Below, piece after piece: positions 20,740-29,524 of a DNA stretch of 64,000 nt (position 1 is its first letter; every line of letters begins with the position of its first letter). Below the pieces are notes generated by a model. The model worked only from the letters and a program-made list of their open reading frames with translations. It was not told the origin of the DNA and searched no databases. This stretch comes from Siccibacter turicensis LMG 23730 (lineage in GTDB: Bacteria > Pseudomonadota > Gammaproteobacteria > Enterobacterales > Enterobacteriaceae). The translations under genes were made by a program, and so were the position numbers. The stretch is from the NCBI RefSeq assembly GCF_000463155.2, contig NZ_AWFZ01000017.1, positions 186,001-250,000 of the forward strand, read 5' to 3'.

Positions 20740-21528
20740 GCTTTCTGAGCTCCGGTAGATATCTGGTAATTCTGATCACAGATGTCGCTGCTTTACCTCG
20801 TGGTTTTCACCTGAGCATCTACCTTTAGCGACGCCCTACTCTTCCGGTCACTGTGCCGACGTCTGCTGGTGTTCACTCTGCCACTAAACACTATTTCCAG
20901 CTTGCATACGTTTCTGGTGGATACGTCACAGCAAGGCTGACTCCGATCTTTGTCCGGTCTGGAGTAGGAAAGTATCGTCGCTTCGATTCTGATATATGCA
21001 AAACACTACCGTGCCGGTAGGTTTGTTCAACCCCTCGCAGTCCCTGGAAGGGACCCTGCCTCGTTAACGGTTTTCAATAAAAATCGGTTATGAGCCTTCT
21101 TTCAAGTAACTACCTGTCACTTTCCTGTTCTGAAAAATACTCAGGTTGACCGTCGCTTATGTGCCAGAAGCGGAAGTGGCTAACAACAGCCAGTGTTGAT
21201 TCACGGGGAACAGCTCAGAACCACTCCAAACGACAACGTTAGCTATTAACGTGCTGTACGAGTGTGTGCGCCAACGGCGCAGTGAGTTGCAAATTAGCAA
21301 CGCGGTTAACTATGCGCATTAGCCCTCTGGCCGCTGTCATCATTTCTGATTAGGCAAGTGGATAAGTGTCGACGCCGACCAGGGATTGAATGGCTGTTCC
21401 CCCAAAACCAGCCATTCGCCCTGCGCGAAGCCGTCAGGCAGAAATGCAAAGGGCGGCGGGCCTGGCCTAAGACTCCGCGAAAGCCGCGAGCAGCGTCAGA
21501 GCCCCGCTGGGGATGCACGGATCAGTGG
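20740..21528. other. Non-coding accessory stretch left of the STAND gene
   Basis: About 790 bases with no gene I can support. The base composition changes from mixed to GC-rich near 21350. On the minus strand a 43-codon frame ending with TGA at 21340-21342 (containing FLPDGFAQGEWLVLGEQPFN) reads like the C-terminal tail of an unidentified protein, without a start. No integrase or insertion-sequence terminal repeats were recognised. Confidence 0.45.
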
Positions 21529-24500
21529 CTATTCGAAACTCTGCTCGCCTTCCCGATCGCGCTTGCTCTCATGTTCGATCCAGCGTTCGAGTTCGGGCAG
21601 CATGTCGGTGACCCATTGCCGAACCTCGCCTCCAACATTGTCACCCAGCGTTGTGATAGCCGCGCGACGTCGAACCAAGATATCGGCGAGCGAGCCACTC
21701 CAGCTGGGCGGATGCAGCCGCGACCAGATATCGCCGAGGAACGCCCGCTTGTCTGGCGCGTGGCCCAATATTTCCAGGAAAAGCGTGGAGACACCATTCT
21801 CCTCTTCGCCCTGCTGCCGCTTGAACATGGGGATGCTTTTGCCAAGCAGCGGATAGCGCCGATCCGGATCGATATTCGCCCACTGAACAAGGGTCTCGGC
21901 GCCGACATTTTCCACCGGCGTGCCAGACCCGAAGTCCCCCTCAAACAGCCCCCGATTTCTCGGCCTGAGTTCGGGGAGCAGGAATTCGTCGAGCGCGATC
22001 AGGGGGTGGGTCTCGAAGAGCGCCTTCAGGACATAACCAAGATCGTAGGATGAGAGATAGACGGTCTCCAGTCCGGCCCGGACGCGAGCGCAGATTTCCC
22101 GCAATGTCGCCTCTCCATCGGGTCCGGCGCAGCAGACCCGAATAACGGTATGCAGCCCAAAATCGCGCAACGACTGCTTCTTTCTGAAGTCAGCGCGCAG
22201 TAGCAGCTCACGGCCAACTGCGATCAAGGATGGCGCACGTTGGCGGCCTTCTTCCCGATCGCGGTAGAAGTGCATGTGCAATATATCAAGCGCGATCTCG
22301 ACGCCGTCGGCCAAATTGCCGATGTCGGTGAGTAGCAGGCCAAGCGCGTCGGGTGGAGACTCCACGACACTGCCATTGGCGATGCTTTGAAAATTCCACG
22401 CCGAAAGGACGCCACGTTCGATCGCACGCCGAAGCCGCGCTATGCCTTGGGTATCGATAGCAACACGCGCTTGAAGATACGGCAGACTCGCGGCAAGATC
22501 GGGATTCTGGATCACATTCTCTAGCGTAGAGTTGGCAAAGGCCGAATCCTTGGCGTGCGCGCCATGGATGAACCCGCCCAGCACCATTGCATTCCGGCTG
22601 TCCGCCTCGGCGGCGGAGAAGAGGTCCAGCAGTTCACACCACATCGCATCAAGATCGGTGGCACCATCCGACAGACCAATGCCGCATTCATAGGCGCGCT
22701 GCGGATTTTGTTCGACGAGCAGTTCGGCGATGAAGTCAGCGCGCGTCTCCGGGTCGTGTGCGAGTGCGGTGCCGATCTCTTTCGCCTGCTGGGAGGCGCG
22801 CTCATAGGGTTTCATGACGTCGCCGTCATCCGCGTCGCCATCAGCCACATCCCAACCGAAACTGTTGCGCCCCAGTACGACCGCACGGGCCTGATGGAGA
22901 AGATCAGTGGGTTTCAGGCGTTCGATGAGCGCAACGAGACGGGCGCGCACCTCATTCGGCATCGCGTCGCCCTCGAAGCGCAGCGCTGTGCGGAAGCCGA
23001 TCCACCCCTCGATCCAAGGTCGCTCGGAAGAAAAATGGGTCGCTGCCCGTTCAAGCGCATCGTGGCAGGCGCCGAAGTGCCACAGATTTCTTACGCTGTG
23101 GGCAAGGTGGTCCCTGGCGTTTTCGATGACTGGCGATAGCTCGACCGCCAGATCGACCGCGCCGTTGTACCAGGCCCAGATGTCACCATAGGTCGGCGGG
23201 TGCCAACCATAGTCCCGTGACCGGGCGCCGAAGTCGAAATCGCTGAATGAGCTGAAATGGTGCGCCTTCAGCAGCGCATCGAGGGCGACGCCGGCGCAGC
23301 GCGCCAAAGCCGGATCACCCGATTGCGCGAACCGGCGCACAAGCGCTCGCCGCTGATCTGGTAAAGCCTTGGTGCCGGACAGGTGCAGGTGAAACAGCTC
23401 GGCGAACATGCCCGACGCCGAGTTGTTGTGGTGGGCGGGCGATTCAGCGGAAAGAAACCGCGCAAGCAAGGTTGCCGCGCGGTCGAACAGCGGCGGATCG
23501 TAAGCGAGGTGCTTGATCAACCGTATCCATTGCCACCGGTTGCTCGACTGCGGATCGATTATCTCGCCGCCATCTGGGCCGGCAATATCACGCTCGATCC
23601 TCGCGAGCACGGTATCGGGTGCAACCGGGGCGATGTTGGCGATGATCTGAAGGCCATCTTCTCCCAATGCCGCAAGATCGCCGAGTGGCCCGTCGGCACG
23701 GAGCCAGCGCTCGACCACGGCCCGCGCCTCGGCGCTGTCGTGCAGATAGCCGAGGCGGCGCGAAAGGGACTTCTGCATTCGCGTTGTAAGCGACGCGCAG
23801 AAGCGATCGAAATCGGCCGGCGGCATGCGTTCAAGGGCGAACCCGGCGAGCGGGTTGGCGATCGCATGCGGCAGGATAGCGCGCCACCGTCCCCGCAGCT
23901 GCGCGATCCCCCGCTGTCGAAGCGTATTCAGCGCCGCATATATCGTCGCCACGGGAACACCGCGAATAGCGGCGACCCGCGCAAGTTCACCGCCTTCCGA
24001 AGTGTCCTCGCCATCGATCGAATAGAGCAGGGCAAGGTCCTCGGCAGCGGAAAGCAGATCCCGGTCAGGCTCGTTGCGCTGATGAAAAATCCGCTCGAAG
24101 AGGTCGCGGCTCTTGAGCTTTCCCAGGGTCTCGCCTTTTCCGAGCGTGTCGGCGAGAGCGCGCGCCACGCGGAAGTTGCCATCGCTGAACTCTGATATGG
24201 TTCGTCGGTCGACCTGCGTCACATTGGGGAAGGTCTTTTCGAGCCACAGCTCCACGATTTCGGACGATGCTGATTGCAGGCGAAAGACCTCGGTACGCTC
24301 GGGCTCGTCTTCGCGAACATCATATTCGACAGTTAAGAGACTGACTTGGCTCCCCGTTTCCGAACAGATGCGGGCCAGTTCGTTGTGCGTCGCCGGGTTG
24401 CAGTTGTCGACGATCAGGATCGCACGTTGCCGTGCGATCACCAGCTGGCGCGCCATGTCCCGTGCGGTCGGATCAGTCTCCGCCGAATAGTCGGTATAGA

Positions 24501-25305
24501 CAGCGAGCCCCGGATCGAGCGACACCTCGCCCACACCATCCTCGAACAGGGCCTGCACGAGACGAGTCTTTCCGAGACCGGACAAGCCGATCAACCGGAT
24601 ACATTGGCGAGCTTTGGTCAGAGAGACGCGAAGCCGGGCGATACCCTCGCCGATGGTGAGTTGCTCGCGGTCGCTCGTTCGCTCATCGGTTAGGCAGGCC
24701 TTATCGTTGAAGAGATAGGGCGTCTCCTCGCTCACGCCGACGCCGCACCAATCGCCGATGCTGCTCCAGCCCGACATACCGATGCCGAGCCGCGTGCGGA
24801 CCCAGGCGGCAATTCCTGGATGGTGATTGACCCATGTTGCCAGCCGGTCGCGATCGTAGAAGTCGCTATGCAACTGCCCGGCCTCAGGCAGATCGTCGAG
24901 TTGCGCCCGGATCGCATCGCGACGATCGCTCAGCGGCTTGTCTGCGACCGACCCTTGCGCGCTGACGATGATGTAGGCGCCCGAGCGAGCGGCGAGTTCG
25001 GCGATGACCGGCCGTAGTACGCCGCCAGGACGCATCTCATCGCGGATTGCGCTCGCCGGCATGTCGGGCTTTTTCACCTGAAACCCTGTGTGCTGGCGCG
25101 GCACAAAATCCGGCATCAGCAGTGCGGACGGGCACTCGACCCGGACATCAAGCCCGCCATCGGCCGCATCCTGATTGCCGCCAGCCGTTACCGACGAACT
25201 GGGGCAACCCTGCGCCCGCAATTCTGCCAAGGCGAGACGTGCGACGAGTGTCCGCAGATCGGCGTCATTGAGGTCGGCGACTTGTGCGCCAGTAATTTCG
25301 AACAT
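21529..25305 (-). CDS. Putative nuclease-STAND NTPase (antiphage defence candidate)
   Basis: Large protein of 1258 residues from the ATG at 25305; an ATG at 25326 would add seven. Positions below count from a TTG eight codons upstream. The N-terminal part carries a PD-(D/E)xK-like nuclease motif: GGNQDAADGGLDVRVE at 50-65 with D61, then GFQVKK at 82-87 with Q84-V-K86. This resembles the Mrr/Cap4 nucleases fused to STAND proteins. A P-loop follows, with Walker A GLSGLGKT at 248-255 and Walker B AILIVDN at 303-309 ending in D308. The remaining about 900 residues are helix-rich with no transmembrane segment, as expected for a repeat-type sensor. This nuclease, NTPase and long repeat order is that of Avs-type antiviral STAND proteins, but I cannot assign an Avs class. 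The gene is clearly GC-rich, unlike both flanks, so it was acquired. No partner gene is adjacent. Confidence 0.7.
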   Translation of the reverse strand: MFEITGAQVADLNDADLRTLVARLALAELRAQGCPSSSVTAGGNQDAADGGLDVRVECPSALLMPDFVPRQHTGFQVKKPDMPASAIRDEMRPGGVLRPVIAELAARSGAYIIVSAQGSVADKPLSDRRDAIRAQLDDLPEAGQLHSDFYDRDRLATWVNHHPGIAAWVRTRLGIGMSGWSSIGDWCGVGVSEETPYLFNDKACLTDERTSDREQLTIGEGIARLRVSLTKARQCIRLIGLSGLGKTRLVQALFEDGVGEVSLDPGLAVYTDYSAETDPTARDMARQLVIARQRAILIVDNCNPATHNELARICSETGSQVSLLTVEYDVREDEPERTEVFRLQSASSEIVELWLEKTFPNVTQVDRRTISEFSDGNFRVARALADTLGKGETLGKLKSRDLFERIFHQRNEPDRDLLSAAEDLALLYSIDGEDTSEGGELARVAAIRGVPVATIYAALNTLRQRGIAQLRGRWRAILPHAIANPLAGFALERMPPADFDRFCASLTTRMQKSLSRRLGYLHDSAEARAVVERWLRADGPLGDLAALGEDGLQIIANIAPVAPDTVLARIERDIAGPDGGEIIDPQSSNRWQWIRLIKHLAYDPPLFDRAATLLARFLSAESPAHHNNSASGMFAELFHLHLSGTKALPDQRRALVRRFAQSGDPALARCAGVALDALLKAHHFSSFSDFDFGARSRDYGWHPPTYGDIWAWYNGAVDLAVELSPVIENARDHLAHSVRNLWHFGACHDALERAATHFSSERPWIEGWIGFRTALRFEGDAMPNEVRARLVALIERLKPTDLLHQARAVVLGRNSFGWDVADGDADDGDVMKPYERASQQAKEIGTALAHDPETRADFIAELLVEQNPQRAYECGIGLSDGATDLDAMWCELLDLFSAAEADSRNAMVLGGFIHGAHAKDSAFANSTLENVIQNPDLAASLPYLQARVAIDTQGIARLRRAIERGVLSAWNFQSIANGSVVESPPDALGLLLTDIGNLADGVEIALDILHMHFYRDREEGRQRAPSLIAVGRELLLRADFRKKQSLRDFGLHTVIRVCCAGPDGEATLREICARVRAGLETVYLSSYDLGYVLKALFETHPLIALDEFLLPELRPRNRGLFEGDFGSGTPVENVGAETLVQWANIDPDRRYPLLGKSIPMFKRQQGEEENGVSTLFLEILGHAPDKRAFLGDIWSRLHPPSWSGSLADILVRRRAAITTLGDNVGGEVRQWVTDMLPELERWIEHESKRDREGEQSFE

Positions 25306-25329
25306 CGTCCCCCAACCCCCTTTCATCAA

Positions 25330-25640
25330 ATATTGGATATCATGCGGGAGAACAAAGAGCAGTCAAGCGATAGTTGGTCCGCCACGGACGCGACCGAACT
25401 GCTAGTTAATCCGTCGCCACGCATGATACCAGCGACTGGCTTGCCGAGCTGGCGCTCCAGCGCCGGTCGCCACGGCACGAGCGTGAACTCGCGCGATCCA
25501 GCGGAGATGCTGTTGGGCTGCCATCCACATGATTTCTGCTAGGTGCGGAGCACCTGAATCGTCTCGAGATGCTTGAGCGCCGCGCTTTCCAGTCCGTTCG
25601 TGAAGAAAAAGCCCGAGCCTTTAGTTCGAAGTATGGTATC
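25330..25640 (-). pseudogene. Remnants of a conjugation-type gene (relaxase tail) and another C-terminus
   Basis: GC-rich DNA upstream of the STAND gene. On the minus strand one frame around 25500-25405 reads REFTLVPWRPALERQLGKPV then AGIMRGDG. This resembles the C-terminal end of VirD2-like relaxases with a DUF3363 domain, as found on alphaproteobacterial and other plasmids. No start or N-terminal part is present. Just before it in the same frame, at 25540-25635, a separate tail GSGFFFTNGLESAALKHLET ends at a TAG. Both look like broken ends captured with the STAND gene. The relaxase resemblance is from memory and needs a search. Confidence 0.45.
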
Positions 25641-26321
25641 AATCATGGCATTTCTGGTTCATAAATTTATAGTTCATTGATAAATATGGACGTTATATGA
25701 CTATAAATAATCGAGTGGGAATGATTTAGTTCCTGCTGGATGTATCAAATATTTAAAGCCCGCGAAAGCGGGTTTTTTTATAGAGAATAATTTTAGAGAG
25801 CTTATTGCTACTTTAGTTGAATCAAAGTTACTTGTTAGAGTAGTTACTACCAATGGCCTGCATAACGCAGGCCATTGTCGTATATGACCGAATTTATGGC
25901 ATATAAAAGCTGACCTGCCGCTGTCACGGCTTGGCACTTTTACGAAAAGCTTGCCGCTGTCGTCATCATTGCTGGCCTGCTTGGTGCCGCATGGATCATG
26001 TTCATGATAGAAACCTTCACGCCTGATCTGTAACGCGAAAAGCCGCCATTATTAGTTGAAAGATTTCTGAGCGCTGCCGATACTCATTACAGTGGATGCG
26101 GGTGAGCCGGATAAGCCCACACCAGGCAGAACGCACCGCTTTCCCTGCGGTACTTCAACATTGCTGAACAGGCCGCCGCTAGGCGGTTTTTTACGCCCTT
26201 CTCCGGGTATTCGGCAAAACCCCTGTAACACCAAATCATGTAATCGGATACGCAGCCGCACTGTGCCGAACCAAATATTACAGATATGGGCGTCAAAACC
26301 CATTCATTAAAAGGAACTAAA
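25641..26321. other. AT-rich accessory intergenic stretch
   Basis: About 680 bases with no confident gene. It holds a terminator-like hairpin (AAAGCCCGC-gaaa-GCGGGTTTTTTT, about 25757-25781) and a perfect inverted repeat with 11-base arms, CAATGGCCTGC-ataac-GCAGGCCATTG, at 25851-25877. A short frame without a start, containing a hydrophobic segment (KLAAVVIIAGLLGAAWIMFM), ends at the TAA around 26030 and may be a decayed small membrane protein. Confidence 0.5.
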
Positions 26322-26792
26322 ATGGCTGACCGGGTAATATTGCAGCGTGAATTTTCGGAGCTAAACGGGCTGCACGTAAGCATCATGAAATATGCGACTG
26401 ACCGGGCCGAACTTCATCAGTGTGACGTTTATCTGTGCGTGAACACCAAATCTCACGGCGATCAAATACTGAAACGCATATTTGAAGAGCGCGAGCGTAA
26501 CAGACTTAAGTCAAATGAGATTATCAGTGTATACGGGAGAAAAGTGAGTCTTCACACGTCACGGACGCTGAATAAAAGCTATCTGACGGAAGGTGTGTAT
26601 TTATTATTTTTCCCCGGCCCTGACCTGCTGAAAGCCGTTGAGTACCAGGCCAGCCTTAATCCCGTTTATGAAATCATCGTTTTTACAGAATCTGACGGGC
26701 ATACGGATGCTACGGATCAGTGGATGTCAGAACATGACGTTCGCACGCTCCAAACCGGAAAAGCAGCTCCAGATCCGGACGAAAGAAGTTGA
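26322..26792 (+). CDS. Hypothetical protein in accessory region
   Basis: Unrecognised protein of 156 residues starting MADRVILQREFSELNGLHVS. It is soluble, charged and has no signal peptide or membrane helix. The segment YLLFFPGPDLLKAVEYQ is the most ordered-looking part. The ATG at 26322 follows AAAAGGA, which supports real translation. It is followed on the same strand, 77 bases on, by a second unknown gene. Base composition is AT-richer than the STAND segment, so it probably came from a different source. Confidence 0.6.
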   Translation: MADRVILQREFSELNGLHVSIMKYATDRAELHQCDVYLCVNTKSHGDQILKRIFEERERNRLKSNEIISVYGRKVSLHTSRTLNKSYLTEGVYLLFFPGPDLLKAVEYQASLNPVYEIIVFTESDGHTDATDQWMSEHDVRTLQTGKAAPDPDERS

Positions 26793-26869
26793 TTTACTGG
26801 ATAAAAATCCAGCACCAGACTCCAGCCCTGCTCATGAACTGAAATCCAGCCATAAGGAGATGCCATACA

Positions 26870-27409
26870 ATGACATTCAATTTCGAGAACCTCACCACCC
26901 CAGAAAGCATTGACCAGCATGTCGCCTCATTCTGTAGGACTTTAAGCTCAGAACCCCCGGTATATATAGATGTCGAACCAGAGTTATGGTGTAAGCAGTC
27001 GAACTGTGAGATGAATGTAGATAAATATATTGAGCAGAATAGCGGTGAAAAAGTTATCGGCTATAAAATATGGTACATAAAAAGAAAGTATATTGAAGCT
27101 GAGCGTCATGTTGTATACAGAAAGGATGGCGTATACAAAGACCTTACTTTTAATACTGATGGTGAAACTATCATATTATTTGTCCCCGACAGTAAGAAAA
27201 TCACCTATGATGAAAAACCCTTAAAAACCAGAATGGGCCTGACGCAGAAAACAAGACATCTGGCAAAAGAATACGATTTACTGGAGACCGGCATTCGCCA
27301 GATGAGCCAGGAGGATTCGTGGAACATAATGCCTTCCTACGAGGATTGGCTTAAGGGAACCAGAATGGCGAACTTAATTCCGGTGCCCGCTAAACCGGAC
27401 AATCGGTAA
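26870..27409 (+). CDS. Hypothetical protein with zinc-chelation-like NCxxNV segment
   Basis: Unrecognised protein of 179 residues. The middle part reads QSNCEMNVDKYIEQNSGEKV, then IGYKIWY, and then AERHVVYRKDGVYKDLTF. This pattern (Asn-Cys-x2-Asn-Val, a Gly-Tyr/Trp-Ile-Trp strand, then a His/Trp strand) recurs in small proteins of unknown function sometimes annotated as SEC-C or zinc-chelation-like. I cannot state a role. The start has AAGGAG 10 bases upstream. It probably forms a unit with the preceding gene. AT-rich codon use suggests acquired DNA. Confidence 0.6.
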   Translation: MTFNFENLTTPESIDQHVASFCRTLSSEPPVYIDVEPELWCKQSNCEMNVDKYIEQNSGEKVIGYKIWYIKRKYIEAERHVVYRKDGVYKDLTFNTDGETIILFVPDSKKITYDEKPLKTRMGLTQKTRHLAKEYDLLETGIRQMSQEDSWNIMPSYEDWLKGTRMANLIPVPAKPDNR

Positions 27410-27664
27410 AACGCCAATTCTGCCGAATCGCCCCGCTGCGGCGCGCAATACTACAAGCGCCGGGCCAGGCTACGCCGGTTCCCCGGCTGCGCGATTCGGT
27501 AAAACTCCGGTACAGGCGGATTTCCCCGAATGCGATTTACCGCCAGCGGAGTTTTTCTTCTTGATTTTTACAGCGTTCAGAATCGCGAGTTAGAAAATGT
27601 CATTCTGACATTAAGCCTATGTCCGTTTCTCGCTCATAGCAGACCTTGCCACGAGCGTATGTCC

Positions 27665-28440
27665 TCAATATACAAGAAGCGTTAAAGCGCAACGCGCTAA
27701 TTGAATCCCTGCATTTGAAAAGTGCGTTGTTTTAAGCCTCTCTCTGAAGCTGCAAGGAGACATACCTGTCACAATAGTGAAGGCGCGCCTGAAAGTCGTT
27801 TCGTCACCATATCCGCAGGCATTTGCGATCTGAGTAATGGTTTTGCCCGGACTTTCCAGAAGGAGCGTCGCCGTTTCGATACGAACCCGCGTGATGAAGC
27901 GTTTCGTGCTTTTCTGAAGGAGTGCTTTCATTTGACGGTTAAGCGTCCGAGTTGTCGTACTCAGCGCTTCAGCCAGCTGCTCTACCGCCATTGCCGGATT
28001 CCAATAACGAATTAGATTTTCAGCTTTGGTCAGCTGATCACCTAAGTGACGGCGCACGATGTATATCACCAGATCGCCCCCTGAAAGTGGCCCTCCCGTG
28101 GTTATCACGTTGTCCTGTTCGGCCAGCGCCTTTCCCCATACTGGCTTTGCCAGCGGATAACGCTCAGCAAAAGTAGGGTATAACACCATGTTGTGGTGCA
28201 GACCCGCCCGTTGAGTAAACCCGCTTCTCCGAGTACAAATCCCCCCGCGCAGGCACCGGCAATACAGCTTCCCTTTGAATGGCTGATACGCAGCCACCCG
28301 GCCGCGCTGCACACTGCTGCTCTGTCGGCCGAGGGCCGTCGATGCTCTGGTTTTCGCCTCATCTTCGGCGTGAATGACGCGCTGGTAATGCGCTGGGAAA
28401 AAGTGGTAGCGATCGCCACGCGCATTCATCAGCAGATGGA
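27665..28440 (-). pseudogene. Broken DJ-1/PfpI-AraC (GlxA-type) transcriptional regulator
   Basis: The 3' part is an intact-looking AraC DNA-binding domain (MAVEQLAEALSTTTRTLNRQ, then ITQIANACGYGDETTFRRAF). Upstream of it, the DJ-1/PfpI domain is split between frames. The typical nucleophile-elbow region CIAGACAGGFVLGEAGLLNG lies in one minus frame around 28210-28290. Its continuation (LYPTFAERYPLAKPVWGKAL, then DNVITTGGPLSGGDLVIYIV) lies in another, so a frameshift sits near 28190. The N-terminal third is not recognisable. GlxA-type regulators are normally about 320 residues, so this copy is decayed. Confidence 0.75.
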
Positions 28441-28466
28441 TCTCACGCTGTTCCACCCTCTCCCTC

Positions 28467-29336
28467 TCAAGGCCTGACGCTATACGTCGCGCAGCCTGCG
28501 GGCGGCAACGGGTTATCCTGTAGCAGAGCAGGCCAGCGCGCGGCCCAGTCGGAGCCATGCGTCATCTCCGGCACCCGAACGGTGATGACGCAGCGCGAGC
28601 CTGACGCGCGTTGAAAGCGTGCGGCAACCTCTGGTGGAACCGTGTTATCCGCCTCCCCGCTGTAGTGAACCTGTGGAAGATGGCTCAGCTGCGGGGCGAC
28701 CTCAAGCGCACCTGCCGCATCGGGCATCGGTGTTACTTTGTGCAGCTGGTTAACGTATGCCACGTCCAGATTCCCCGCCACGCTTCGCAAAGAGACAACG
28801 TCGCTTCGCCGCGCGGCCAGCTGGGCTGCGATCGCCGCCCCGCCGGAATACCCCACCAGCTCCAGCGTTACGTCAGGCCAGGGCCGTATGGCCTGGTCGA
28901 GAGAGTGATTAATAGCGTTAATCAGTTCCGGTGAGAAACGTTTATCTGTCCACGCGCTTTTTTGACAGCCTGCCGGCAGCGGTGGGCCAACTAACTGGCA
29001 CGGGCGCGCCAGGTAGAGCACGTTGCGCGTCGGGTCGGCCAGCGCCAGCTTTAGCCCGACGGGATTATGCGGCGTGGGGTCGTCAGAGGGGCGCGTCCGG
29101 CTGGCCCAGGCGAAACCATCTCCTTCGATATAAACCCGCAGCATGGTGACCGGCGGCGTGATATGCCGCCAGCTGGCAAGCGTTCCCGCGCTACCCGTTA
29201 TGTCTGACCGGGTAAAACCGGCCTGCTGCGCAAGCTGCTCCGCCGAGCGACGCGCGTCGCGCTGAGCGCACCCGCTTATCAGCATTACCATCACAAATCC
29301 GGTAGCGACTACCCGCGCGCTGCCTGCCATTCTCAT
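28467..29336 (-). CDS. Lipoprotein with alpha/beta-hydrolase fold
   Basis: Protein of 289 residues. The N-terminus MRMAGSARVVATGFVMVMLI then SGC is a lipoprotein signal with Cys at residue 23. The body looks like an alpha/beta hydrolase: the nucleophile elbow GYSGG near residue 165 and a late His in EMTHGSDW that could complete the triad. Substrate unknown. An ATG two codons on (29330) has equal spacing to the GGGGG ribosome site. It sits between the broken AraC regulator and the divergent autotransporter gene. Confidence 0.75.
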   Translation of the reverse strand: MRMAGSARVVATGFVMVMLISGCAQRDARRSAEQLAQQAGFTRSDITGSAGTLASWRHITPPVTMLRVYIEGDGFAWASRTRPSDDPTPHNPVGLKLALADPTRNVLYLARPCQLVGPPLPAGCQKSAWTDKRFSPELINAINHSLDQAIRPWPDVTLELVGYSGGAAIAAQLAARRSDVVSLRSVAGNLDVAYVNQLHKVTPMPDAAGALEVAPQLSHLPQVHYSGEADNTVPPEVAARFQRASGSRCVITVRVPEMTHGSDWAARWPALLQDNPLPPAGCATYSVRP

Positions 29337-29524
29337 AAACCCCCGTCAAAAGTGCTGTTATTCGGTGATTTGCATTCAGATGCCTAATGTTACACAGAGA
29401 AATAATTAAACACAGCTTATTGTATTTTTCTTTGAATTATATATTCTTCGAAAATAAATCGGACTAATCCGAATTTATAATAATAAATCGCTCATCTCAC
29501 TCACTCATTTGGGTCGTGGCATCT

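Noticed and set aside
21529-25305. Firm assignment to Avs1-Avs5
   Set aside because: The domain order fits the group, but I could not match class-defining features without a search.
20541-29516. A complete prophage or integrative element
   Set aside because: No integrase, structural, replication or conjugation genes are intact; only scraps and isolated cargo genes remain.
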